Assembly: GCF_000225345.1 (NCBI RefSeq)
Contig: NC_015977.1
Coordinates: 878,001-942,000, forward strand
Reading direction: 5' to 3'
DNA length: 64,000 nt
DNA from: Roseburia hominis A2-183
GTDB taxonomy: Bacteria > Bacillota > Clostridia > Lachnospirales > Lachnospiraceae
Below are positions 53,181 through 61,868 of the stretch, piece by piece. Below the pieces are notes generated by a model. That model was not told the DNA's origin, made no database searches, and saw nothing but the letters and a program-made list of their open reading frames with translations. Numbering within the stretch: position 1 is the stretch's first letter; every line of letters starts with the position of its first letter. The position numbers were made by a program, and so were the translations under genes.

Positions 53181-53182
53181 TG

Positions 53183-53752
53183 TTAATTGCCGTTTCCTTT
53201 CCGCAGTTTTTTCAGGAAGAAAATCGCAAGTCCTGCTGTACCGCAAATCAGAATATAGTAAACGGAAGAAAAAGAAACGGCGAAAACAGTGCACGCCAGC
53301 ATTGCAGCAATGACCGACAGCAAAATGACCGTGTTGAAGGCATTTCTTTCAATGGTTTTCAGCATTTTCAGCCCGGCAGAGGAAATCAGATAGATCACAC
53401 ATACCTGTATTCCGCGGAAAGCACGGGAAACCCATGTAAGGCTTAAGAATTGATCAAAAAACAGTGAGATGCAAAAAATTACGGTAAACGAAGGAATACA
53501 AACCGCCACGGTAGCCGCCGCAGCACCGAACAAGCCTGCAATTTTGTAGCCGATATATGTGGCGCTGTTGATTGCAACCGGTCCGGGTGTAGACTCGGCA
53601 ATGGCTACCATATTCAGAAAGTCGTCCTTTTTGATCCACTTCTTGCGTTCTACAAATTCGTTTTCAAGCAACGCAATCATAGCATATCCGCCGCCGAAGG
53701 TAAAAGCGCCGATTTTAAGAAAGGTAAAAAATAAAGTCCATTCTTTTCTCAT
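53183..53752 (-). CDS. chromate transporter, short CHR subunit
   Basis: A 189-residue partner of the downstream CHR gene. TFGGGYAMIALLENEFV and ESTPGPVAINSATYIGYKIAG carry the same two signatures, and MRKEWTLFFTFLKIG begins the first helix. Its ATG overlaps the end of the lgt remnant (ATGA), showing that the CHR pair was once translated in series with that gene. It sits at the distal end of the Trk/KdpDE operon, which may place anion transport under the same control as potassium uptake. Confidence 0.9.
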   Translation of the reverse strand: MRKEWTLFFTFLKIGAFTFGGGYAMIALLENEFVERKKWIKKDDFLNMVAIAESTPGPVAINSATYIGYKIAGLFGAAAATVAVCIPSFTVIFCISLFFDQFLSLTWVSRAFRGIQVCVIYLISSAGLKMLKTIERNAFNTVILLSVIAAMLACTVFAVSFSSVYYILICGTAGLAIFFLKKLRKGNGN

Positions 53753-54108
53753 TGCCGCATCGCCTTTCTTTTACAGATAATAAAAATTGTAACGATACCG
53801 AAAATAATCAGGTAGCCGGACAGCACCTGTGATATTAACGGTGAGTGAAGCGCCCAAAAGGGGAAATCCGTTTTTCTTTACGGTAAATCAATGCAACTAC
53901 GACACCGCCAAGTACTTCGCCGTAAATGGCAAGGCCGCCTGGATTGACTACTAAAACAGAAAGCAGGTCGTTTTTGTTATTATCCCATTCGAAAATCAAA
54001 CGGTATATTGCCACAGCAAAACCAAGCACCATACCGTAGGTGATGATGATTCCGTACCAAGCGGATATTGCGCTCTTGAATTCCGAAAGGATTTTCTATT
54101 GCATATCG
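53753..54108 (-). pseudogene. remnant of prolipoprotein diacylglyceryl transferase (lgt)
   Basis: The minus strand reads SAISAWYGIIITYGMVLGFA and then VVNPGGLAIYGEVLGGVVVALIYRKEKRI, the N-terminal and central Lgt signatures, but stops at 53835. A further piece, ISQVLSGYLIIFGIVTIF, in another frame resembles the Lgt C-terminus and overlaps the CHR start. Most of the roughly 270-residue enzyme, including the catalytic arginine region, is missing, so an internal deletion and frameshift have destroyed it. A functional lgt must lie elsewhere. Confidence 0.65.
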
Positions 54109-54135
54109 GTTCAATTTCTTGTTTTCTCGCTTTTC

Positions 54136-54837
54136 TCAGTCTACCCGCAGCATCCGATAACCAACGCCGATATGCGTCTGAATGTATTGCGGACTGTCCT
54201 TTTGCAGCTCCAGTTTTTTACGCAGTGTCGCCATAAACACCCGCAGCGAGGCAATATCGTTTTCCCAGCTGCTGCCCCAGATCTGCTGTGTGATATAGGT
54301 GTGCGTCAGAACCTTTCCGACATTATGGGAGAGCAGACATAAAAGCTTGTATTCAATCGGGGTAAGATGCAATTCTTCCCCTTTTAAGTAAGCGCAACCA
54401 GCGGCATAATCAATTTTAAGCTCGCCGTTTTCAAAAATTGGGGTGTCGGCATCGCCACTTGCTTGCAGGAGCAACAGCCTTCTTTGTGTGACACGAAGCC
54501 GTGCCAAAAGCTCTTCTACGGAAAATGGCTTTGTCAAATAGTCATCCGCCCCGGCGTCAAGTGCCATAATTTTATCACGATCCTCGCTACGCGCACTGAT
54601 CACAATAATGGGCATATTCGACCATGAGCGGATGCTTTCGATCACCTGTGTGCCGTCAATATCCGGTAGACCCAGATCCAGCAGAACGATATCAGGGTTA
54701 TGGGAGGTCGCCTCCATAATCGCACCATGTCCGTTCTCCGCAGTCAGATAACGGTAATCGTGCGACTTTAATGTTGTTACGATCAGATTGCGGACTGGGC
54801 GGTCGTCTTCCACAACAAGTATAAGCGGTTTATTCAT
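54136..54837 (-). CDS. kdpE: KdpE-like response regulator
   Basis: A 233-residue OmpR/PhoB-class regulator. The receiver domain has LILVVEDDRPVRNLI and phosphoacceptor D54 in IVLLDLGLPDIDG. The winged-helix domain begins near residue 135 (LHLTPIEYKLLCLLSHNVGKVLTHTYI; ASLRVFMATLRKKLE; QTHIGVGYRMLRVD). It overlaps kdpD by eight bases. The usual kdpFABC pump is absent, and the Trk genes upstream are the likely target. Confidence 0.93.
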   Translation of the reverse strand: MNKPLILVVEDDRPVRNLIVTTLKSHDYRYLTAENGHGAIMEATSHNPDIVLLDLGLPDIDGTQVIESIRSWSNMPIIVISARSEDRDKIMALDAGADDYLTKPFSVEELLARLRVTQRRLLLLQASGDADTPIFENGELKIDYAAGCAYLKGEELHLTPIEYKLLCLLSHNVGKVLTHTYITQQIWGSSWENDIASLRVFMATLRKKLELQKDSPQYIQTHIGVGYRMLRVD

Positions 54838-56806
54838 TCAGAGTCACCTCGCTAAGCGGTAAAGTAAAGGTAAATACACAGCCGCACGGCACATTATCCC
54901 TAAGCGTCAGCGTTCCGCCGTGCAGTTCTACGATCGATTTGCATAAGGTAAGACCGATCCCAAAGCTTCTGCGGCTGTCGGCAACTGTACTTTTTCCAGT
55001 GTAAAACATTTCAAAAATATGCGATTTCATATCGTCGGGGATTCCGCTACCGTTATCTGCAACACGGATCACGGCGTATTTTCCTTGCTTTTCTGCACTT
55101 ACGCAGATCTCCGAGCCTTGTTCGGTATATTTCAAAGCGTTGTCGATAAGATTGACGATGACCTGTACGATAAGCTGTGCGTCCATGCGTGCAAGAATCA
55201 AATCGTCACACTTCACCGTTACCGTGTGCCCGACAGACTTCTGCTTCAAATGTGAAACGGCTTCACTGATCACTTCGTCTACAAGCTGGTTGGTAAGCTC
55301 CAGCTTCAGGCGTCCGTCATTCAGCCGTGTAACATACAACAGATTTTCCACTACGTCAATCAGCCACTCGGAATCGTCATATATATCTTTATATATCTGT
55401 TGCTTTGTCGTTTCGTCCAAGCAGTTTCCGTTATGCAAAAGTGTGTCCGCATTGCCTGAAATCGAGCAAAGAGGCGTGCGTAGATCATGTGAGATCGACC
55501 TCAAAAGGTCGGCGCGCAGCTGCTCGCTTTTTGCAAGATCTGCTGCCCGTTCTTTTTCAGCAGCGTTGTGTGTATTATCCATTGCCAGAGCACATTCGTT
55601 CACAACTGACAGCACGATGCTGTTTTCGAATGAATCGGGCTTTTCAGGTCTCATCGGTATTCCGATCACTCCATAGACTCTGCTCCCTGCACGGATCGCA
55701 AGATAAAGACATTCGGATTTTCCGAACTGTGCTGTTGTTGCTCCTGTACGGCGACCGTTTTGAAATGCCCATTCTGCGGCTTTCTGTTCTGCAGCGTTCA
55801 GCAGATTTTCAGAGTATGTGTACTTTTTTTCGGCGAAAAGCCGTCCGGTCGACATTCCATTTTCACTTTTTGTATAAGCAACAATACTGCGGTCAAGCAG
55901 CCGGGAGAGCTGCATACAGGTCACACTTAAGATATCATCGTTGCTTTTCGCTTTTTGCAGCAGACGGTCGGTGTCGAACAGCACCTGCGTGCGGAACGCA
56001 GAACGAGCTGAAAGTCTCGCATGATCCTTAAGCTTCGAGGCAAGCGTGCCGGTGAGAACGGAAGCTACCAGCATGACGGCAAAGGTAACGGGATAGCCTA
56101 CAGCATAGGTTTTGAATGATAGCTGTGGTTCGGTAAGGAAAAATCCGAACAATACAACACTTAAAAGCGAGCCTGCCATACTGCAAAGATATCCTTTGGT
56201 CAAAACGGAGACCATCAGTACGCCGAGAATGTAGACCGTAACGATATTTGTGTCGGGGAAATCGAGATGATCGAACAAAAAACCGATCGCCGTGCATACG
56301 GCAAGTGACAGAACGGTCACGCCAATATCCCGCAACGAAGGTGTTTCTGCACCGAAAAGCAAACGGCGCCGGTGCGGTCTTACATAGTTCAGTGCGTCTG
56401 GAATGATATGAATATCCACATTGGGAGCGACCGAAATCAGTTTTTCAGTTAGGGTGGGTTTTCCAAACAGTCCTCTGCGGCGGGCGCTGCTTTGTCCGAT
56501 CACGATTTTGGTCACATCTGAAAGCCGGACATATTCCGAAATCTGTAGCGGCACATCCTCGCCGTGCGTCATAATGATCTCAGCGCCAAGCCCTTGCGCA
56601 AGCTGAATGTTTTGTTCAAGCCGCAGCCGATTTTTTTCGCTTTCAACCGAATCGGTTTGCACATAGATGGCGGTAAATTTTGCATGAAGAACCTTAGCCA
56701 TCTTTGCGGCGGTATGTATGATCCGTGCATTGGACGGTGAAGAGGAAAGGCAGACAAGGATATGCTCGTCCGCACCGTTTTTTGGCTGTTCGGTTTGTAT
56801 TTGCAT
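54830..56806 (-). CDS. kdpD: KdpD-like sensor kinase lacking the N-terminal KdpD domain
   Basis: A 658-residue kinase. Residues 1-140 form a universal-stress-protein domain (HILVCLSSSPSNARIIHTAAKMA; IVIGQSSARRRGLFGKPTL). Four transmembrane segments of the DUF4118 type span about 160-255. A GAF-like region follows, then a HisKA domain with H440 in LRSISHDLRTPLCSISGNAD and a HATPase with NLIDNALKY and DNGSGIP. Full-length E. coli KdpD (894) has an additional N-terminal KdpD sensor with a Walker-like nucleotide site, absent here. ATG 56806 follows AGGCGGTG. It is downstream of the Trk and small-protein genes. Confidence 0.92.
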   Translation of the reverse strand: MQIQTEQPKNGADEHILVCLSSSPSNARIIHTAAKMAKVLHAKFTAIYVQTDSVESEKNRLRLEQNIQLAQGLGAEIIMTHGEDVPLQISEYVRLSDVTKIVIGQSSARRRGLFGKPTLTEKLISVAPNVDIHIIPDALNYVRPHRRRLLFGAETPSLRDIGVTVLSLAVCTAIGFLFDHLDFPDTNIVTVYILGVLMVSVLTKGYLCSMAGSLLSVVLFGFFLTEPQLSFKTYAVGYPVTFAVMLVASVLTGTLASKLKDHARLSARSAFRTQVLFDTDRLLQKAKSNDDILSVTCMQLSRLLDRSIVAYTKSENGMSTGRLFAEKKYTYSENLLNAAEQKAAEWAFQNGRRTGATTAQFGKSECLYLAIRAGSRVYGVIGIPMRPEKPDSFENSIVLSVVNECALAMDNTHNAAEKERAADLAKSEQLRADLLRSISHDLRTPLCSISGNADTLLHNGNCLDETTKQQIYKDIYDDSEWLIDVVENLLYVTRLNDGRLKLELTNQLVDEVISEAVSHLKQKSVGHTVTVKCDDLILARMDAQLIVQVIVNLIDNALKYTEQGSEICVSAEKQGKYAVIRVADNGSGIPDDMKSHIFEMFYTGKSTVADSRRSFGIGLTLCKSIVELHGGTLTLRDNVPCGCVFTFTLPLSEVTLNE

Positions 56807-56866
56807 CGGTTTCACCGCCTTTTTGGTTTCATTATACAACAAAATCGTGAAATCTTCTACCGTAAA

Positions 56867-57121
56867 CTAAAACGCATCCTCTTTTCCGTCAGAAAGGATA
56901 ATATCGACTTTTCCGTGTGTTTCCCGAAAATGGCGGATCTCGCTTAATATCTCACTGTCGGACAGTCCTTGCGGCAGCAAAATTTCGGAAAACTCACGGA
57001 ATTTGTTCTCTTTTAACAGCGCCTTCCTGTTTTTCTCAAGAAATTGGTCCAGCCTGCTCATAAGATAAAAGCCGAAAGCAAATACGCCAAGCAAGCTGAT
57101 AATCAGCAATAGTTCAGCCAA
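56867..57121 (-). CDS. small single-pass membrane protein in the Trk/KdpDE operon
   Basis: An 84-residue protein. One hydrophobic segment at residues 3-22 (ELLLIISLLGVFAFGFYLMS) is followed by a charged, helical cytoplasmic part (RLDQFLEKNRKALLKENKFRE) and an end suggesting a short beta/alpha fold (KVDIILSDG). I do not recognise a named family. It starts 15 bases after trkA and precedes kdpD by 60, so it belongs to the operon and may modulate the channel or kinase, as KdpF does for KdpABC. Confidence 0.7.
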   Translation of the reverse strand: MAELLLIISLLGVFAFGFYLMSRLDQFLEKNRKALLKENKFREFSEILLPQGLSDSEILSEIRHFRETHGKVDIILSDGKEDAF

Positions 57122-57136
57122 TGCCGTTCACCTCTA

Positions 57137-57784
57137 TTAAATGCGAAAACACTTTTGCAGCTCTTTATAAGCACCGAGAACCAAAAGTGTGATCTTGTCT
57201 GTAAGAACAGTTTCCGGCGAGACTGCCATATTGATTTTTCTGTTCTCCTTAGTCGCCATAATATTGATGCTGTATTTCCTGCGGATGTCGAGCTCTCCGA
57301 CGGTTTTGCCGATCCATTCCTCTGGTACCTCTACTTCAAAAATGGCATGAGAATCATCAACCTCGATGTAATCCCGAATGTGGTCGGCGGTATACCGAAT
57401 AGAAGCCCATTTTGCCACCTGTTTTTCCGGGTAAACGACCTCGTCCGCTCCGTTGCGCAGAAGGAATTTTGCCTGTACATCACGCTCGGCGCGGGACACA
57501 ACTAATTTTGCACCGAGTTCTTTCAGCAAAGAAGTAGTTTCAAGTGAGTTTTGAAAATTACCTCCGATGGTGACGATACATACATCAAAGTTGCCGATAC
57601 CGAGCGACTTTAAAAACTCCGTATTTGTGCTGTCGCCGATCTGTGCATTGGTGACGATCGGCAGGATTTCATTTATTCTTTCTTCGTTGCTGTCTACTGC
57701 CATCACCTCATGCCCGAGTTTGTTCAGTTGTAAAGCAATATGCTTACCGAATCTGCCGAGACCTATCAACAATATGTTTTTCAT
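57137..57784 (-). CDS. ktrA: TrkA/KtrA-type potassium channel regulatory subunit
   Basis: A 215-residue RCK-domain protein. The Rossmann motif LLIGLGRFGKHIA binds nucleotide, with VDSNEERINE after beta-2 and GDSTNTEFLKSLGI beyond. The C-terminal RCK-C part (VEVPEEWIGKTVGELDIRRKYSINIMATK) follows from about residue 135. This size matches KtrA, the single-repeat cytoplasmic gate of KtrB, rather than the two-repeat E. coli TrkA. ATG 57784 follows AAAGGAG. It is 13 bases after the ktrB stop. Confidence 0.92.
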   Translation of the reverse strand: MKNILLIGLGRFGKHIALQLNKLGHEVMAVDSNEERINEILPIVTNAQIGDSTNTEFLKSLGIGNFDVCIVTIGGNFQNSLETTSLLKELGAKLVVSRAERDVQAKFLLRNGADEVVYPEKQVAKWASIRYTADHIRDYIEVDDSHAIFEVEVPEEWIGKTVGELDIRRKYSINIMATKENRKINMAVSPETVLTDKITLLVLGAYKELQKCFRI

Positions 57785-57797
57785 AACAGTAACTCCT

Positions 57798-59135
57798 TTA
57801 TCCGACTGTGATCTTTTCGAGCGGCAGTTTTGCACCGCTCTGATTTTTATTAGAGATCGCCGCATAGATCAGGGTAAGTCCACCGACTCTTCCCAGATAC
57901 ATTAAGACGATCAAAATAAACTGAGAAAAAACACTGAGCTGCGGCGTTACGCCGAGCGTAAGGCCGACCGTTCCGACGGCGGATGCCGTTTCGTAAAGGC
58001 AGGCGCTAAGCGGCATGCCTTCTGCCGTGCTGATAATAATGCCGCCGATAAAAAATAACAGGAAATATATTACGGCGATGGTTGAGGCGCTTTTTACCGC
58101 CGAGCATTCAAGCCGTCTGCCATAGACTTCAGTATCGTTTTTTTTACGGCAGACGGAAAATGCGTTCAAGATCAGAACGGCAAGCGTAGTCGTTTTTATA
58201 CCGCCGGCGGTGGAACCGGGTGAGCCGCCGACAAGCATCAGCAGGATCATAATTGCTTTGGAAGATTCAGTCATGGCGGTAAGGTCGGCGGTGTTGAATC
58301 CGGCGGTTCTCGGTGTGACAGACTGAAAAAGCGAGGCAAGGATCTTCTCACCGGGCGGCAGTCCTGTGAAATCGAAGAGGAAAAAAAATATTGCGGGGAC
58401 GATAATAAGAATCACCGATGTTACTAATATTACCTTGCTTTGCATACGGTATTTTTTGAAATGCCACCTGTTTGTACAGATATCATCCCAAGTCAAAAAG
58501 CCAATGCCGCCCACGATGATTAAAATCATAATTACAATGTTTATTGTCGGCTCTCCGACGTATCCCGTAAGAGATGGATATTTGTTTTCGGTGGTGCCGA
58601 GTATGTCGAATCCTGCATTGCAAAAAGCGGAGACCGAATGAAACGCCGCCATCCAAATTCCTTTGAAACCGTGATCTCTGCAAAATACCGGTAGCATGGC
58701 AACCATTCCGATAAGTTCGATCAGAAAAGTCCCACGTACAATAAAGCGAGTCAGGCGAACGATGCCGCCGACTTTTGGGGCTGAAATGGCATCCTGCATG
58801 GTGCTGCGTTGCATCAGCGATATTTTTCTGCCGGAAAGCATGGCAAATGTTGCAGCAACCGTCACAACGCCAAGTCCGCCTATCTGAATAAGCAGCAAAA
58901 TCACCGCCTGCCCGAAAGCGGACCAATAGCTGCCTGTATCCTGCACAACAAGCCCCGTAACGCAAACAGCGGAGGTTGAAGTGAACAGTGCCTCATGAAA
59001 TGGTGTAACAGATCCGGTGTTTGATGAAAATGGTAGCATCAAGATAAGTGCTCCAAGTACAATGACTCCGGCAAAACCCAGAGCGATCAGCTTAAAGGAT
59101 GACAGCCGTTTTTTTCTATGTATAATTTCAAGCAT
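57798..59135 (-). CDS. ktrB: TrkH/KtrB-type potassium translocating subunit
   Basis: A 445-residue membrane protein with the four pore-loop repeats of the SKT superfamily, visible as SAVCVTGL, SAFCNAGFD, TPRTAGFN and SAVGTVGL, the glycines forming the selectivity filter. Length is typical for KtrB. The -10 TATACT lies at 59169-59174 on the minus strand, and the site AAGGAG precedes the ATG. It heads the operon with ktrA, the small membrane protein and kdpDE, which suggests a potassium-responsive uptake system. Confidence 0.93.
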   Translation of the reverse strand: MLEIIHRKKRLSSFKLIALGFAGVIVLGALILMLPFSSNTGSVTPFHEALFTSTSAVCVTGLVVQDTGSYWSAFGQAVILLLIQIGGLGVVTVAATFAMLSGRKISLMQRSTMQDAISAPKVGGIVRLTRFIVRGTFLIELIGMVAMLPVFCRDHGFKGIWMAAFHSVSAFCNAGFDILGTTENKYPSLTGYVGEPTINIVIMILIIVGGIGFLTWDDICTNRWHFKKYRMQSKVILVTSVILIIVPAIFFFLFDFTGLPPGEKILASLFQSVTPRTAGFNTADLTAMTESSKAIMILLMLVGGSPGSTAGGIKTTTLAVLILNAFSVCRKKNDTEVYGRRLECSAVKSASTIAVIYFLLFFIGGIIISTAEGMPLSACLYETASAVGTVGLTLGVTPQLSVFSQFILIVLMYLGRVGGLTLIYAAISNKNQSGAKLPLEKITVG

Positions 59136-59199
59136 ATATACTTCTCCTTTTTCTGCTTGTTTACAAAGAGTATAACGTGAAATACAAAAAAAAGGTGTA

Positions 59200-59457
59200 A
59201 TGATCTGGTTTGCTGTATTAAGATCGTATAAAGATGCTCATGCTAAAAAAATAGTGCAACGTATATTAAACGGCACAGACAAAGACAAATTGCTTGAAAC
59301 TGTTGTGCATCTCGAAACAGAACAACAAAAGGCTCTGTTCGAACAATTTGAAAAAGCGGATGCAGAGATTTTGGACAGACGTGAACAACACACCGCCTCC
59401 TACTCGATTGGGAGAATTCATCCCTGTCACACAAAAATACGTTGTGAAGATGCGTGA
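59200..59457 (+). CDS. small hypothetical protein, possibly a gene remnant
   Basis: An 85-codon open frame, charged and helical in its first 60 residues (AHAKKIVQRILNGTDKDKLLE; FEQFEKADAEILDRREQ). I do not recognise it. After DRREQ the protein-like character seems to move to the next frame (PPPTRLGEFIPVTQKYVVKM), which would be explained by a frameshift. No clear ribosome site is visible. It lies between the divergent ktrB and carD-like genes and could be spurious. Confidence 0.3.
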   Translation: MIWFAVLRSYKDAHAKKIVQRILNGTDKDKLLETVVHLETEQQKALFEQFEKADAEILDRREQHTASYSIGRIHPCHTKIRCEDA

Positions 59458-59685
59458 CCGCGCAAATTGGAAGCATGCCGCATGACCGCGCCCGGCGCAA
59501 AAATTCTGTGACAGGAGTCTTTTTTACTTCCTATTTTGGCAAATATGTACAATCATACGCCGCCTGTTTTCTGGCAATAGTTACGAAAATTGGAAAAAAG
59601 CGGAAAATATTGATTAAATCGGGATTTTTCGTGTTAAAATAGAAATGGATGCTTTAAAACTGTGATGAAAGGAGAATCGGGGAAG

Positions 59686-60186
59686 ATGTTTGAGATCGGT
59701 GAGTATATTGTGTATGGAGTGAAGGGTGTATGCCGGATTGAGGATATTACCCACATTGACATTTCCGGGGCGGATAAAGACCGTTTGTATTATGTTCTTG
59801 CCCCGGTTGGCGATGGCAGTGGAAGGATCTATGCACCGACGGACAATCAGAAGATTACGATGCGCAAAGTGATTTCCAGGGAGGAAGCGGATCAGCTGAT
59901 TGAGGATATGCCTAAGATCGAGCAGCTCTGGGTGCCGGATGACAGGCAGAGAGAGGCGAGATACAAGGAGGCAATGAACACCTGCGATTACCGTGCGTGG
60001 GTCAGCATTGTAAAGACACTATACATCAGAAAACAGGAGCGCACGGCACAGGGAAAGAAGATCACGGCGCTGGACGAGCGCTACATGCGGACAGCGGAGA
60101 ATGAACTGTACAGTGAACTCTCGCTCACACTCGGCATACCGAAGGATGAGATGGAGCAGTATATCAGAGAGCGGCTGACGCAATAA
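59686..60186 (+). CDS. CarD-family transcriptional regulator
   Basis: A 166-residue CarD/CdnL/TRCF-interacting-domain protein. The N-terminal Tudor-like RNA-polymerase-binding part reads FEIGEYIVYGVKGVCRIEDI and YYVLAPVGDGSGRIYAPTDN. The C-terminal part is helical (QREARYKEAMNTCDYRAWVSIVKTLYIRKQERTAQG). Such proteins bind the polymerase beta subunit and stabilise open complexes. ATG 59686 is chosen from the domain start, with GGAGAATCGGGGAAG upstream. A bidirectional terminator follows at 60222. Confidence 0.88.
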   Translation: MFEIGEYIVYGVKGVCRIEDITHIDISGADKDRLYYVLAPVGDGSGRIYAPTDNQKITMRKVISREEADQLIEDMPKIEQLWVPDDRQREARYKEAMNTCDYRAWVSIVKTLYIRKQERTAQGKKITALDERYMRTAENELYSELSLTLGIPKDEMEQYIRERLTQ

Positions 60187-60221
60187 ACGCTGTGCCTGCG
60201 TCTGAAACAGGATTGTTATGA

Positions 60222-60268
60222 AAAACCCGTCATGAAATGAGAAAGGAAATCATTTCATGACGGGTTTT
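60222..60268. terminator. bidirectional intrinsic terminator
   Basis: AAAACCCGTCATGAAATGA pairs perfectly with TCATTTCATGACGGGTTTT across nine bases. A and T runs on the two sides let it serve the carD-like gene and the convergent DUF4317 gene. Confidence 0.88.
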
Positions 60269-60362
60269 ATGCAAAATAGGATACGGTGGCATGAATGCCG
60301 TCACTGCTGGCTTCTGCCGGTATGGAACATATTCCATGCGTCATCGATTGCATCGATCCGTA

Positions 60363-61625
60363 TTATACGGTGGTATTGACACCGTTGACAGCGGCGTGCT
60401 CATCTTCGTCCATCGGAATGACCAGACATTTCTGCCCGTCGATGACCTGGGAGTGAATCTGTCCGACTTTTTCCGGCTTGACGCGCAGGATGACATCGTA
60501 GGTCTTGACGGCAGGGACATCTTCGCCATCGGCATCTCCCTCCGAGACCGGAACGGAGCGCGTCTCCTCGAGCTGTTGCTTTAAGTTTTCCACCTGCTTT
60601 ACCAGCTCCAGCTTTTCTTTGCGCTTTCCGTTGGCTTCCACAAGCTTCGGATCAACTAACTGTCCGGCTTCCGGAAGTTCCTCGCCAAATACATTTTCAT
60701 AGGTGTTCTCAATGACGGCTGCCTGTTCCTCGGTGACACCGCTTTCTGCAAGGACATCTGCAATGGCGGATCTGGTGACGATGACCGGTTCCGGTTCCAC
60801 CGTCTCGTCCTCCGTGACCGGAATCATATTGTTCAGATTTTCCTGGATATCCCCGAAGACAGCGTCGCTCTCTTCCTCATCCTCACCGATGACTTCTTTG
60901 ACGATGCTCTGGAATGTCAGCTTTTTCTCGGTGGCGGTCAGCTTGGTGCCACAGCCGAGACCGGATTCCATGAATTCCGCGTGCGGTGTCTTGGTATCCC
61001 TGGTGTAGAACATCACGGAGTGAATATCGCTGCTGCGGTCGGTAAATGCCGGAAAAACGAAACCGGTGTCCGGAACGCCGACCACCCAGTCGCGGATGCG
61101 CGGCCCGATGCGGTTCTCGTCCTCGCGGTAGCCAAGTCCCGGCTTGGTCAGGGTAACCGGACAGATGGCGCACAGCAGATACTCGTAGACTTCCTCGGAC
61201 TCGTCCAGCTTATTGTTGTCGGAGGTCTTCGTCATCACATCATAGGCATCATGGAACACCAGAATCAGATAATTCCCGACATAACTGTAATTCTCAATGA
61301 CAAGATCATAGAAGGTGTCCATGAGGTCATCGTTTTTTAATGCGCTCTCGCGCAGACCCATCAAAAACTGCTGTCTTCCGCCCGGTGCTTCCTCGGCAGT
61401 CGGAAATTCCAGTTCCAGAATGTTGTTGTCGATCGTGCCGGACATAACCTTTTTGGCAATTTCCAGGTATTTATAGAATTCCTCATCCTCCAGATTTAAG
61501 AAGGTCTCCCCGAAGGTTGTGACCTTGTTGCGGTCTGCGTCGACGTAGCAGCCGCAGAGTCTGGTGAAGGTGCAGGCATCTTTTTTAAAACGTCTTTTTA
61601 ACTCCAAGATATCTTTTTTATTCAT
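60363..61625 (-). CDS. DUF4317 family protein
   Basis: A 420-residue cytoplasmic protein matching the DUF4317 family common in Lachnospiraceae. It begins MNKKDILELKRRFKKDACTF and contains RLCGCYVDADRNKVTTFGETFLNLEDEE, CAICPVTLTKPGLGYREDENRIG and VGVPDTGFVFPAFTDRSSD. The C-terminal 170 residues are acidic with a coiled-coil-like stretch (NGKRKEKLELVKQVENLKQQLEE). No enzyme motif is visible and the role is unknown. It has its own promoter region on the right and shares a terminator with the carD-like gene. Confidence 0.85.
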   Translation of the reverse strand: MNKKDILELKRRFKKDACTFTRLCGCYVDADRNKVTTFGETFLNLEDEEFYKYLEIAKKVMSGTIDNNILELEFPTAEEAPGGRQQFLMGLRESALKNDDLMDTFYDLVIENYSYVGNYLILVFHDAYDVMTKTSDNNKLDESEEVYEYLLCAICPVTLTKPGLGYREDENRIGPRIRDWVVGVPDTGFVFPAFTDRSSDIHSVMFYTRDTKTPHAEFMESGLGCGTKLTATEKKLTFQSIVKEVIGEDEEESDAVFGDIQENLNNMIPVTEDETVEPEPVIVTRSAIADVLAESGVTEEQAAVIENTYENVFGEELPEAGQLVDPKLVEANGKRKEKLELVKQVENLKQQLEETRSVPVSEGDADGEDVPAVKTYDVILRVKPEKVGQIHSQVIDGQKCLVIPMDEDEHAAVNGVNTTV

Positions 61626-61868
61626 ATATCATCATCCTATGCCTTTCGTAAATCGTGCACAAGATATTATAGCGAAAAAATGGGTGGTGTGCAAGAAGAA
61701 TGGAATGTGGACACGGGAGAAATGGAATGTGGACACGGGAGAATGGAAAGGTACTTGCCGGTGCAGAAAAGTACAGGTATAATGGATAGAAGTGGCGCAC
61801 AGCGCTTTTTAATAAGAAAATGACTGTATGCAGGAAGTGGGCGGCAGGCAGCGACAGAGGGTGGATTG

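Noticed and set aside
54830..59135. Complete Kdp potassium pump operon
   Set aside because: No kdpF, kdpA, kdpB or kdpC sequence is present. The transporter genes are Ktr/Trk type.
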